Below, in pieces: positions 32,472-40,717 of a stretch of DNA of 64,000 nt (position 1 is its first letter; each line of letters begins with the position of its first letter). Made by a program: the position numbers and the translations under genes. The notes below the pieces were generated by a model. The model was given only the letters and a program-made list of their open reading frames with translations. It ran no database searches and was not told where the DNA came from. Location of the stretch: positions 1 to 64,000 of the forward strand of contig JAUVVB010000005.1 in NCBI GenBank assembly GCA_030604825.1, given 5' to 3'. The stretch comes from Chloroflexota bacterium (GTDB lineage: Bacteria > Chloroflexota > Dehalococcoidia > E44-bin15).

Positions 32472-33464
32472 TTAAAAGAGGAGACCTATGGACGCCAGCA
32501 GCCAACCGATCGCGCCACATATGGGGAAGGTGAGCAGCCAGGCGAGGACGATGTTTCCGGCAACACCCCAGCGCACCGCGGAGAGGCGCTTGGTGGCACC
32601 CACGCCCATGATGGATGAGCTTATGCAGTGGGTGGTGCTCACCGGGATGCCAAAGGCTGAGGCGACCTCGATGACTGCTGCTGCCGAGCCGTTGGCGGCA
32701 AAGCCATGCACCGGGCGCAGCGCGGTGATCCTTGTGCCAACGGTTCTGATGACACGCCAGCCGCCAAAGGCGGTGCCCAGGGCGATGGCCGTTCCCGAAA
32801 GGCCCCACATCCAGGGGTCGATATGGAACTCGACCCCGGGGCGGTAGATCAGCAATGCCATGGCCATAATCCCTATGGGCATCTGTCCGTCGTTCTTGCC
32901 ATGGCTATAGGCCAGAAAGGCGGCGGAGAGGATCTGGAGACGGCCGAAGAGGACCTCCACCCTGAGGGGAGCAGTCCGTCGCAGTATCCAGTACAGGCCT
33001 ACCATCACCGCCAGCCCCCCGGCAAAGCCCAGGACAGGGGCAATGGCCACTGCGGAAAGCACCGTGCCAAAGCCTCCCCAGAGGATGACCCCGCTCCCCG
33101 CTGTGGCAATCCCCGCCCCCACCAGCCCGGCGACAAAACTGTGGCTTATGCTTACGGGAAGGCCGAGGCGGGTGGCAGCAAAGCCCCAGATAATCACCGC
33201 AGCCAAGGAGGCCAGCATGATGCCATAGCCCTGGCTGAGCACGGCTGGGTCAATGATCTTGGTGCCAACGAATATGGCTACCGCTGTGCCCGTGGCTGCC
33301 CCGGCGAAGTTGAGGATTGCAGCCATAGTCACAGCACGAAGCGGGGAGAGAACCCGGGTTCCGATTACAGTGGCGATGGCATTGGCGGCGTCGTTGAAAC
33401 CATTAACAACAGCAAAGGCGACGGCAAAGAGGATGACCAGGATGAAAAGGGCAGCCTCAGGCAC
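32472..33464 (-). CDS. pit: Pit-family inorganic phosphate transporter
   Basis: 330 aa, about ten hydrophobic helices. The two inverted signature repeats are visible: AVVNGFNDAANAIATVIGTR near residue 20 and AYSHGKNDGQMPIGIMAMA in the second half; GFAATRLGLPVSISHSFVAG and FGIPVSTTHCISSSIMGVG flank them. Low-affinity proton- or sodium-coupled phosphate uptake. Overlaps the DUF47 gene by eight bases. Confidence 0.93.
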   Translation of the reverse strand: MPEAALFILVILFAVAFAVVNGFNDAANAIATVIGTRVLSPLRAVTMAAILNFAGAATGTAVAIFVGTKIIDPAVLSQGYGIMLASLAAVIIWGFAATRLGLPVSISHSFVAGLVGAGIATAGSGVILWGGFGTVLSAVAIAPVLGFAGGLAVMVGLYWILRRTAPLRVEVLFGRLQILSAAFLAYSHGKNDGQMPIGIMAMALLIYRPGVEFHIDPWMWGLSGTAIALGTAFGGWRVIRTVGTRITALRPVHGFAANGSAAAVIEVASAFGIPVSTTHCISSSIMGVGATKRLSAVRWGVAGNIVLAWLLTFPICGAIGWLLASIGLLF

Positions 33465-34086
33465 GCTTGATCATTACCCCTTCGAGGACATCGGCGATGT
33501 CCTCGCACCTGTCGGTGGCGTTCTCCATGTGCTCATATATCTCCCGCCACTTGATGACATCGGTAAGGTCCACATGATCGTGAAACAGCTCTGCCAGGGC
33601 GGAGCGGATCGCCGAGTCAGCCTCATTCTCCAGGCGATTTATCTCGATACAGTGCTCCCGCATATGGCTTAACTCCTTGCGCTTGCGCAATCGGGGCATT
33701 GCTTTGCTAACCTCGGAGGTCACCCTGACCAGGATATCGGCCAGCTCCTTTGCCCTCTCGGTAGGCTTATCCACCGCGTAAAGGACAAGGGCTACCGCGG
33801 CGCCCTCGATGAAGTCCATCACATCATCCATGCGATTGGCAAGCTGGGCAATGTCCTCCCTGTCGATAGGGGTGACGAAGGTGCTATGAAGCTGGGCAAT
33901 GATACGGTGGGTGATGTTGTCCCCGTGGTGTTCCAGCTCGGTGATTTGACTTGCCTTTTCCGCCACATCCTGCCAATCTTCCAGAAGGTTGGCAAGGAGC
34001 TGGGCTGCCTTTACCAGGTTTCGGGCACTCTCCTCGAAGAGGTCGAAGAACTTCTCCTCCCGAGGCAGGAAAGGGAATCGAACCAA
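33457..34086 (-). CDS. DUF47/PhoU-like Pit accessory protein
   Basis: 209 aa all-helical protein. EKFFDLFEESARNLVKAAQL, HHGDNITHRIIAQLHSTFV, DREDIAQLANRMDDVMDFIE and WREIYEHMENATDRCEDIAD are the DUF47 metal-binding helix patterns. Such proteins are encoded with Pit and are thought to control it. TTG start at 34086 with GGGAGGT upstream. Confidence 0.92.
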   Translation of the reverse strand: MVRFPFLPREEKFFDLFEESARNLVKAAQLLANLLEDWQDVAEKASQITELEHHGDNITHRIIAQLHSTFVTPIDREDIAQLANRMDDVMDFIEGAAVALVLYAVDKPTERAKELADILVRVTSEVSKAMPRLRKRKELSHMREHCIEINRLENEADSAIRSALAELFHDHVDLTDVIKWREIYEHMENATDRCEDIADVLEGVMIKRA

Positions 34087-34123
34087 GGTGCTACCTCCCT
34101 TCTAGGGAAGAACTTTCCCTCAA

Positions 34124-34152
34124 AAGGTATCAAAGAGGGGCTCGGTTGTCAA
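34124..34152 (-). promoter_or_regulatory. promoter candidate for DUF47-pit
   Basis: Minus strand TTGACA (34152-34147), 17-base spacer, TACCTT (34129-34124) preceded by TGA, giving a TGn extension that offsets the weak hexamer. Confidence 0.45.
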
Positions 34153-34176
34153 GGAATTCTCCTCGGGGAGGTAATC

Positions 34177-34185
34177 TGGTATAAT
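34177..34185 (+). promoter_or_regulatory. extended -10 promoter for archease-rtcB
   Basis: TGGTATAAT, identical to the element at 280-288. Start would be near 34192, which rules out the TTG at 34185 as start of the archease gene. Confidence 0.5.
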
Positions 34186-34205
34186 TGACAGAAGAGGGGC
34201 TCTTC

Positions 34206-34622
34206 TTGGCCAAAAGATTTGAGGTCATCGACCATACCGCTGATATTGGCATTGCCGCCTATGGCTCAGACCTGAAGCAGGCTTTTGGCAATGCTGCCTA
34301 CGGGCTGTTCAGCCTGATGGTGGACCTAAAGGGCGTGGGCGATGACCTCTGCCGCCAGGTTGAGGTGGAGGCGGAGAATAAAGAGGATCTGCTGGTAGCC
34401 TGGCTTAACGAGCTGATATACCTTTTTGAGGTGGAAGGCATCCTTTTTAAGCGGTTTGTGGTGGATGAGCTCACCGAGACCAGGCTCAGGTCGAGGTGCT
34501 ATGGTGAGGGGGTTGACCCCCGTCGACATGAGATAAAGATGGGGGTAAAGGCAACTACCTATCACATGCTCAAGGTGGAAGAGGATAACGGCTTTAGGGT
34601 CCAGGTTCTGTTCGACATTTAG
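34206..34622 (+). CDS. archease (RtcB cofactor)
   Basis: 138 aa. FEVIDHTADIGIAAYG, AFGNAAYGLFSLMVDL, LLVAWLNELIYLFEVEG and IKMGVKATTYHMLKVEED are the archease blocks, including the Asp residues near the metal site. Archease promotes guanylylation of RtcB. TTG 34206 has GAGGGG eight bases upstream and follows the extended -10. Ten bases separate it from rtcB. Confidence 0.92.
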   Translation: MAKRFEVIDHTADIGIAAYGSDLKQAFGNAAYGLFSLMVDLKGVGDDLCRQVEVEAENKEDLLVAWLNELIYLFEVEGILFKRFVVDELTETRLRSRCYGEGVDPRRHEIKMGVKATTYHMLKVEEDNGFRVQVLFDI

Positions 34623-34631
34623 GGGGGAGCT

Positions 34632-36092
34632 ATGAGTGAGCGTTGGGAAGGAAAATTCAACAAGGTAGACGATTATCGCTGGGAGATCCCCAAGAGCTAC
34701 AAGGCGGGGATGAGAGTTCCTGGGCTTATCTATGCCGATGAGGCCATGCTGGAGCATATCAAGAAGGACAGGACCCCGGAGCAGGTAGCCAACGTTGCCT
34801 TCCTTCCCGGGATCGTTTTCCGCTCCCTGGCCATGCCCGATATCCATTGGGGCTATGGCTTCCCCATTGGTGGAGTGGCCGCCATGGGGATCGAGGATGG
34901 CGTCATCTCCCCGGGAGGTGTTGGCTATGACATCAATTGTGGGGTGAGGTTGCTGCGCACCAATCTCATGGAGGAGGATGTACTGCCCAGGATCGGGGAG
35001 CTGGTCTCCGCCCTTTTCCGCAACATCCCCTCAGGGGTGGGCTCCCAGGGTAAGTTAAGGCTGGATCAGAGGGAGATAGATCAGGTCCTGCTCAAGGGCG
35101 CTCGCTGGCCCGTGGAGAAGGGATATGGGGAGGCCAGGGATCTTGAGGTAACCGAGGAGAATGGGAGCATGCCGGGCGGCGATCCCGGGTGTGTGAGCGT
35201 CAAGGCGAAGCAGCGAGGTGGCCCGCAGCTGGGAACCCTGGGTGCGGGGAACCATTTCCTGGAGGTTGAGGTGGTGGAGGAGATCTATGAGCCCGCCATT
35301 GCCTCGGTTATGGGAATTGAAAGGGTGGGTCAGGTTCTGCTCCTCATCCACACCGGCTCCAGGGGACTGGGTCACCAGGTTTGCGACGACCATCTGGTGG
35401 TAATGGGGAGGGCGGCGCAAAAATATGGCATCCAACTTCCCGACCGCCAGCTGGCCTGTGCCCCGGTGAAGTCCCCCGAGGGGAAGGCCTACTTTGCCGC
35501 CATGGTCTGCGCCGCAAACTATGCCTGGGCCAACCGCCAGTGCATCGCCCATTGGGTCAGGGAGTCCTTCATCCAGGTCTTTGGAAAGAGCCGGCGCGAC
35601 CTGGGCCTGGAGATGATCTATGATGTGGCCCACAATATCGCCAAGATGGAGGAGCATCAGGTGGAGGGGAGGAGGCTCTCCCTCTGTGTACATCGCAAAG
35701 GGGCAACCAGGGCCTTCCCCGCAGGGCATCCCGCCGTGCCTCCCCTCTATGCCGATATCGGGCAGCCGGTGTTCATCCCCGGCGATATGGGTCGCTATTC
35801 CTACATCCTGGTGGGCACGCAGCGGGCGATGGAGGAGACCTTTGGTTCCACCTGTCATGGCGCGGGGAGAGTTCAGAGCCGCTCCGCAGCCAAGCGAAGC
35901 CTGCGCGGCGCCGATGTTGCCCGAGGGCTGGCTGAAAGGGGGATCACGGTAAAGACGGGCAGCATGTCCTCCCTCGCCGAGGAGGCGTCGCAGGCCTACA
36001 AGGATGTGCAAAAGGTGGTGGAGGTAACCCACGGGGCGGGGATATCGCTAAAGGTAGCCAGGGCAAGACCCCTAGGGGTGGTCAAAGGCTAG
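34632..36092 (+). CDS. rtcB: RNA-splicing ligase RtcB
   Basis: 486 aa. Joins RNA 3'-phosphate or 2',3'-cyclic phosphate ends to 5'-OH with Mn2+ and GTP. Metal ligands lie in GVGYDINCGVRLL (Asp, Cys), LGAGNHFLEV and LLIHTGSRGLGHQV (His); DVAHNIAKMEEH adds another His; HRKGATRAFPAGHP and TCHGAGRVQSRS carry the guanylate-accepting His. GGGGGAG precedes the ATG. With archease it forms the two-gene repair/splicing unit. No tRNA intron is visible here, so RNA repair is the more likely use. Confidence 0.95.
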   Translation: MSERWEGKFNKVDDYRWEIPKSYKAGMRVPGLIYADEAMLEHIKKDRTPEQVANVAFLPGIVFRSLAMPDIHWGYGFPIGGVAAMGIEDGVISPGGVGYDINCGVRLLRTNLMEEDVLPRIGELVSALFRNIPSGVGSQGKLRLDQREIDQVLLKGARWPVEKGYGEARDLEVTEENGSMPGGDPGCVSVKAKQRGGPQLGTLGAGNHFLEVEVVEEIYEPAIASVMGIERVGQVLLLIHTGSRGLGHQVCDDHLVVMGRAAQKYGIQLPDRQLACAPVKSPEGKAYFAAMVCAANYAWANRQCIAHWVRESFIQVFGKSRRDLGLEMIYDVAHNIAKMEEHQVEGRRLSLCVHRKGATRAFPAGHPAVPPLYADIGQPVFIPGDMGRYSYILVGTQRAMEETFGSTCHGAGRVQSRSAAKRSLRGADVARGLAERGITVKTGSMSSLAEEASQAYKDVQKVVEVTHGAGISLKVARARPLGVVKG

Positions 36093-36163
36093 CCCGCTTC
36101 AATCTGCCCCCCCCATACATCCCCCGGCGATCAGGATGATGCTTACCTATCGCCCCAAGCTCG

Positions 36164-36193
36164 TTGACAACGGGGAAGCAGGGGTGATAAACT
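36164..36193 (+). promoter_or_regulatory. promoter candidate for the mutase/decarboxylase operon
   Basis: TTGACA at 36164-36169, 18-base spacer, TAAACT at 36188-36193; identical hexamers and spacing to the promoter at 10478-10507. Confidence 0.48.
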
Positions 36194-36252
36194 TGGGCCG
36201 AATGGCTTTGGGGAGGGATAGATTTTGGCTATCCCGGCTTCGGAGGTGTTAG

Positions 36253-37989
36253 GTGTTCGAGAAGGATAGGCTTGAGGAAATCGAGAGGAAACGAAAGGAG
36301 TGGGAGGAGGGGACGCTGAGGCAGTCCCTGGAACGATTTGGAGTGACGGAGAGTCCCCAGAAGTTCTATACCCCCCTGGACATAGAGAACCACGATTTCC
36401 TGGAAGCTGTGGGATTTCCCGGTGAATACCCCTTCACCGCCGATGTCTATCCCACTGCCGTGCCGACGCTGGCCCTGATGGGCGCTGCCCCTACCGAGCT
36501 GGTGAGGGCGGGGATGTATTCCGGTTATGGGACCGCGGAGGATACCAGGGATTACTATAACTACATGAGGTCGATAGGCCGTCCCGGTGGGCCCAACATC
36601 GCCTTCGACCTTCCTACCCAGTGCGGCTATGATTCAGACCACCCCACGGCTCGGGGGGAGGGGGGCAAGGTGGGGGTGGCGGTGGACACCCTGAGGGACA
36701 TGGAGGTGATCTATGAGGCCTTTGTGGGCGATAATGACCTGGACAAGATCGCCTCCAACTTCACCATAAACGCCCCCTGTAACGTCATCCTCACCATGTA
36801 TTTCGCCCTGGCGGAGAAGAGGGGCATCCCTCCAGACAGGCTGAGGGGGACTCCCCAAAACGATATCTTGAAGGAGTTCGTTGCCCACGGCACCTATATC
36901 TTCCCACCAAAGCCATCGATGAGGATGGTGAGGGATACCATCACCTACTGCACCGAGCACGCCCCCCTGATGAACACCATCAGCATCTGTGGCTATCACA
37001 TGAGGGAGGCCGGCGCCACCGGACCCCAGGCGGTCGCCTTCACCTTCGCCAATGCCATAGCCTATGCCCAGCTGGCGATGGATGCCGGCCTGGATGCGGA
37101 TACCTTTCTCCCCCGCTTCACCTTCCTCAGTTTTGGCGGCAGCATGGAGTTCTTCGAGGAGATCGCCCTTCAGCGGGCGGCAAGGAGGATGTGGGCCAAG
37201 ATAGCCAAAGAGCGCCTTGGCGCCAAGAACCCCAGGTGCTGGATATTGCGCCAGGCGGCTGCCGGCCATATCGGGGAGGTGAGCAAGACGGTGCAGCGCC
37301 CTCTCAATAACTTCATTCGCGCTGTCATCGGAGGGGTGGCCTCCTCCTTGAGCGGGGGAGGTCCCTTCACTGGATTCCCCTACGATGAGCCCCTGGGGCT
37401 GGGGCATAGCCTTGAGGGGTGGCAGTTAAACATCGATGCCATGAGGGTCCTGATGCATGAGGCCAAGCTCTGCGAGGTTGCAGACCCCTTGGCCGGCTCC
37501 TACTACGTGGAATCCCTTACCGACCAGATGGAGCAGGAGGCGTGGAAGGAGCTGGAGAAGATCGATGCCCTAGGGGGTGCTGTGGCTGCCATTGAGCGGG
37601 GTTATATGCAGCAGGAGATCACCAAGAGCGCCTATCGTTTCCAGCAGGAGGTGGAGAGAAGGGAGAAGGTCGTTGTGGGGGTGAACCGGTTTACCGGGGA
37701 GCATGAGCTGGAGGTCACCACCACCAGGCTGGTGGAGCACCCCTATGACCCGGTGAAGCGGGCCCAGGCCGAGGAGAAGCAGATAGCAAACCTGGATCGG
37801 GTGAAGAGGGAGCGGGATAATGAGAAGGTAAATGCCTGCCTCATGCATCTGGAGGAGGCGGCCAGGGATGAGAAGGTAAATCTCATTCCCATAATCCTGG
37901 AGGCAGTGAAGGAGTATACCTCCCTGGGGGAGATATGTGGCGTGCTGAGGGATGTATTCGGGGAATACCAGGCCTATGAGGCGCTTTGA
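36253..37989 (+). CDS. methylmalonyl-CoA-mutase-like large subunit, altered pocket
   Basis: 578 aa, the TIM-barrel catalytic part without a B12-binding domain. AFDLPTQCGYDSDHP, GTPQNDILKEFVAHGTYIFPP, SISICGYHMREAG and RMWAKIAKERLGAKNP identify the adenosylcobalamin acyl-CoA mutase family. Two changes stand out: the residue matching the carboxylate-binding Arg207 of Propionibacterium mutase is His (FVAHG instead of MVRNT), and the segment between DVYPT and YSGYG differs from the usual RPWTIRQYAGF. The B12-binding small subunit is not nearby. So the substrate may not be methylmalonyl-CoA. GTG start with GGAGGT; first gene of the operon. Confidence 0.87.
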   Translation: MFEKDRLEEIERKRKEWEEGTLRQSLERFGVTESPQKFYTPLDIENHDFLEAVGFPGEYPFTADVYPTAVPTLALMGAAPTELVRAGMYSGYGTAEDTRDYYNYMRSIGRPGGPNIAFDLPTQCGYDSDHPTARGEGGKVGVAVDTLRDMEVIYEAFVGDNDLDKIASNFTINAPCNVILTMYFALAEKRGIPPDRLRGTPQNDILKEFVAHGTYIFPPKPSMRMVRDTITYCTEHAPLMNTISICGYHMREAGATGPQAVAFTFANAIAYAQLAMDAGLDADTFLPRFTFLSFGGSMEFFEEIALQRAARRMWAKIAKERLGAKNPRCWILRQAAAGHIGEVSKTVQRPLNNFIRAVIGGVASSLSGGGPFTGFPYDEPLGLGHSLEGWQLNIDAMRVLMHEAKLCEVADPLAGSYYVESLTDQMEQEAWKELEKIDALGGAVAAIERGYMQQEITKSAYRFQQEVERREKVVVGVNRFTGEHELEVTTTRLVEHPYDPVKRAQAEEKQIANLDRVKRERDNEKVNACLMHLEEAARDEKVNLIPIILEAVKEYTSLGEICGVLRDVFGEYQAYEAL

Positions 37990-38004
37990 GCAGGAGGTTT
38001 CACC

Positions 38005-39567
38005 ATGGGCAAGGAGATGGAGGAGAGGATACAGCAACTCAGGGAGACCAAAGAGCGTGCCCACATGGGTGGAGGGCCGGAGAAGATAGAGAAGCAGCAC
38101 CAGAAGGGAAAGCTTACCGCTCGGGAGAGGATCGATTACCTGTTGGATGCGGGGAGCTTCGTCGAGTTCAACCCGCTGGTGGGACATCGCAACGGGGCCC
38201 CTGGCGATGGCATCGTGTCGGGGCATGGCACCATAGATGGCAGGGTTGTTTGCATCTACTCCCAGGATGCCACCGTTCTCGGGGGCTCCATAGGCATGTT
38301 GCACGGCTATAAGATGTATCGCACCGTGGAGATGGCACTGGACATGGGGGTTCCCGTTATTGGGCTCCACGATTCCCCTGGGGCCAGGGCAGCCAGGGTG
38401 GGGGAAAGGGGGGCGGAGCTTGCCCCCAGGGAGGAGAAGAGCGGCGGCTCCGTTTTCTTCCCCAACACCCAGGCCTCCGGGGTGGTGCCCCAGATCGCGG
38501 CCATCCTCGGCTCCTGCGCCGGCATCTCCGTCTATTCTCCAGCGCTCATGGATTTCGTGTTCATGGTGGATGGCACCAGCCATATGTTCATCACCGGGCC
38601 CCGCATCGTCAGGACGGTGACCGGGGAGGATATAACCATGGAGGAGCTGGGGGGGGCTATGGTTCATACCCAGATTTCGGGGGTGGCTGACCTGAGGACC
38701 CCCACAGAAGAGGAGTGCCTGGAAAAGATAAAGAAGCTGCTCGGCTTTCTCCCCGACAACTGCAACCAGAAGTCCCCTTTCCTCGACGTCGGCGACGACC
38801 CAAACCGCCTCATCGATGAGCTGGAGGTGATCGTCCCCGACGACCCGGATAAGCCCTATGATATGCATGAGGTGGTCACCAGGGTGGTGGACAACGGGGA
38901 TTTCCTCGAGATAAAGGGGGAGTTTGCCCCTGAGATGATCGTTGGCTTCGGCCGGCTTGCCGGTCAGACCGTGGGCATCGTGGCCAACCAGCCCATGCAT
39001 TATGGGGGGGCATTAACCATTGATAGCTCGGATAAGCAGGCCAGGTTCATGAGAACCTGTGATGCCTTTAACATCCCCATAATCCTGCTGGTGGATACCC
39101 CGGCCTATGCCCCGGGCTCGGAGCAGGAGCAGGGCGGGATCATCCGCCACGGGGCTAAGGTCCTCTATGCCCTCTGCGAGGCGGCGGTTCCCCGCATCGC
39201 GGTGGTACTTCGCAAGTGCTATGGAGGGGGCAACCTGGGGATGGGCGTTGTGCCCGGCCTGGGCACCGATTTCGTCTTCGCCTGGCCCATTGCCGAGATG
39301 GGGGTGATGGGGGCTAAGGAGACGGTGCAGCTGTTCTATGCCGATCAGATCGCCAAGGCGGATAACCCGCAGCAGTTTCTGGAGGAGAAGGTAAAGGAGT
39401 ATCACGATCGATATGCCAATCCCCTCTATGTGGCCTCCGTTAGCTCCCACATACAGGATGTTATCGAACCCAGGGAGACCAGGAGGTGCCTCTGCGCCGC
39501 CCTTAAGCTGCTGGAGGGGAAAAGGCAGACCAGGTATCCCAAGAGGCATGGCAACATCCCCTTATGA
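38005..39567 (+). CDS. mmdA: biotin-dependent carboxyltransferase, MmdA-like
   Basis: 520 aa. Twin crotonase-fold carboxyltransferase of the propionyl/methylmalonyl-CoA type: LTARERIDYLLDAGSFVEF, SGHGTIDGRVVCIYSQDATVL, GARAARVGERGAELA, ITGPRIVRTVTGEDITMEELGGA, then LVDTPAYAPGSEQEQGGIIRHGAK and CYGGGNLGMG in the second half. No biotin carboxylase gene is nearby, while a membrane beta subunit is, so it probably removes CO2 from a malonyl-type thioester onto biotin. 15 bases after the mutase gene. Confidence 0.92.
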   Translation: MGKEMEERIQQLRETKERAHMGGGPEKIEKQHQKGKLTARERIDYLLDAGSFVEFNPLVGHRNGAPGDGIVSGHGTIDGRVVCIYSQDATVLGGSIGMLHGYKMYRTVEMALDMGVPVIGLHDSPGARAARVGERGAELAPREEKSGGSVFFPNTQASGVVPQIAAILGSCAGISVYSPALMDFVFMVDGTSHMFITGPRIVRTVTGEDITMEELGGAMVHTQISGVADLRTPTEEECLEKIKKLLGFLPDNCNQKSPFLDVGDDPNRLIDELEVIVPDDPDKPYDMHEVVTRVVDNGDFLEIKGEFAPEMIVGFGRLAGQTVGIVANQPMHYGGALTIDSSDKQARFMRTCDAFNIPIILLVDTPAYAPGSEQEQGGIIRHGAKVLYALCEAAVPRIAVVLRKCYGGGNLGMGVVPGLGTDFVFAWPIAEMGVMGAKETVQLFYADQIAKADNPQQFLEEKVKEYHDRYANPLYVASVSSHIQDVIEPRETRRCLCAALKLLEGKRQTRYPKRHGNIPL

Positions 39568-39615
39568 TACCTCTGTGAACCGGAAGGGCTTTGATAGGCT
39601 TGATGTGGAGCGAAG

Positions 39616-39900
39616 ATGGCTGACCTAGGCTCTGCCCTGGAGATAACGCTGATGGCCTTAGCCACCCTTCTCGTCATCTCCCTCTTTTTCGTGGCGCTGA
39701 CCCGCGGCCTTCAGTGGCTGACGAGGGTGACCAGCGGGGAAAGGGTGGAGGAGCGGAGGGCTGTCATCCCCAAGGAGAAAGAGGAGAGGGCGGTCATTGC
39801 CATGGCGGCAGTAGCGGCCTATTTAGAGGCGGAGCGGCAGGCAGAGGCCAGGGCTTCTTCATCCGAATCCCCGAAGCAGAAAGGGAGAGATGAAGCGTAG
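39616..39900 (+). CDS. OadG/MmdD-like small membrane subunit
   Basis: 94 aa. One N-terminal helix (EITLMALATLLVISLFFVAL) followed by a charged, Ala/Glu-rich cytoplasmic tail, the build of OadG and MmdD, which tether the carboxyltransferase to the membrane pump. The usual C-terminal His/Pro zinc motif is not visible. It overlaps the biotin carrier gene by 11 bases. Confidence 0.75.
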   Translation: MADLGSALEITLMALATLLVISLFFVALTRGLQWLTRVTSGERVEERRAVIPKEKEERAVIAMAAVAAYLEAERQAEARASSSESPKQKGRDEA

Positions 39901-40306
39901 ATTCAGGATCACCATAAAGGGTGAGAGCTACGAGGTTGAGGTCGAAGAGATAGGACCAGCCCAGAAGGAGCCTTCAACGGCCACCCCTTCTGCTGCCCCA
40001 GAAGCTCCCCCCGCGACAAAGGCAGGGCCATCTTCCGTTGCCCCAGAAGCGCCCCCAGCCGCAGAGGCGGGATCCCCTTCCATTGCCGTGGAGGAGGTGA
40101 TCAGCGCCCCCATGCCGGGGACGGTGATATCCGTCAACGTCACGGTTGGCGATGCGGTGAAGGATGGCGATGTTTTGCTCATAATGGAGTCGATGAAGAT
40201 CCAGAACGAGATAACCGCTCCCAGAGATGGGATGGTAAAGGAGATACATGTGTCCCAGGGCAGGTATGTGAGAAGGGGGGAGCGTCTAATCACCGTTATG
40301 GGGTGA
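39890..40306 (+). CDS. mmdC: biotin carrier protein 1 (MmdC/OadA-tail type)
   Basis: 138 aa. An N-terminal beta segment (RFRITIKGESYEVEVEEI), a Pro/Ala linker made of two near-repeats of APEAPPA, then a biotinyl domain: ISAPMPGTVISVNVTVGD and ESMKIQNEITAPRDG with the biotin-accepting Lys in ESMKI. Carries CO2 between MmdA and the membrane pump subunit. The Met-Lys-Ile context differs from the commoner Met-Lys-Met. Confidence 0.9.
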   Translation: MKRRFRITIKGESYEVEVEEIGPAQKEPSTATPSAAPEAPPATKAGPSSVAPEAPPAAEAGSPSIAVEEVISAPMPGTVISVNVTVGDAVKDGDVLLIMESMKIQNEITAPRDGMVKEIHVSQGRYVRRGERLITVMG

Positions 40307-40394
40307 AAAGGGACATCCGGTTTCAGGAGCGTCTTTTGGGAATTGGGTAGTTTTTTCCTTTTCGTGATTTTTTCAAATGGTTTACTTCAGTTGA

Positions 40395-40435
40395 CCTACG
40401 GCAACACCATATCGATCGCCGTAGGATTGCTTTTT
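40395..40435 (+). terminator. hairpin with T-run between the two biotin carrier genes
   Basis: CCTACGGC and GCCGTAGG make an exact 8-base stem with a 15-base loop, followed four bases later by TTTTT (40431-40435). It could reduce expression of the downstream genes rather than end the operon, as no clear new promoter follows. Confidence 0.5.
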
Positions 40436-40468
40436 ATCTACCGGTAATTAAAAGGAGGATGGAGTCCT

Positions 40469-40711
40469 ATGTTCATCCAGCAACAGGGGGGAAATGAAGA
40501 TGTGGTTATCTCCCCGATGCCGGGAACGATTATCTCCATCAAGGTGAAGGTTGGCGATGCGGTGAAGGCTGGGGATGTCCTGCTGGTGTTGGAGTCGATG
40601 AAGATCCAGAATGAAATAACCGCTCCCAGAGATGGCACCATCAAGGAGATCCTTGTGACTGAGGGGAAATATGTGAAGAGGAGGGAGTCCCTGATCTCTA
40701 TCAGGGCATAA
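40469..40711 (+). CDS. biotin carrier protein 2, 80 aa
   Basis: A bare biotinyl domain: ISPMPGTIISIKVKVGDAV and ESMKIQNEITAPRDG with the same biotin Lys context as carrier 1. The DNA around this motif is nearly identical to that at 40187-40232, indicating a recent tandem duplication that lost the N-terminal part. Strong AAAAGGAGG site. Why two carriers are kept is unknown. Confidence 0.88.
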   Translation: MFIQQQGGNEDVVISPMPGTIISIKVKVGDAVKAGDVLLVLESMKIQNEITAPRDGTIKEILVTEGKYVKRRESLISIRA

Positions 40712-40717
40712 TAGAGG

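Noticed and set aside
34185-34205. Earlier TTG start for archease
   Set aside because: It lies within the predicted -10 hexamer, upstream of the expected transcript start; TTG 34206 has a ribosome site and matches the family start.
37570-39000. 476-codon minus-strand frame across the mutase and mmdA genes
   Set aside because: It spans the junction of two certain plus-strand genes, has His/Pro-rich low-complexity content and no family motif.
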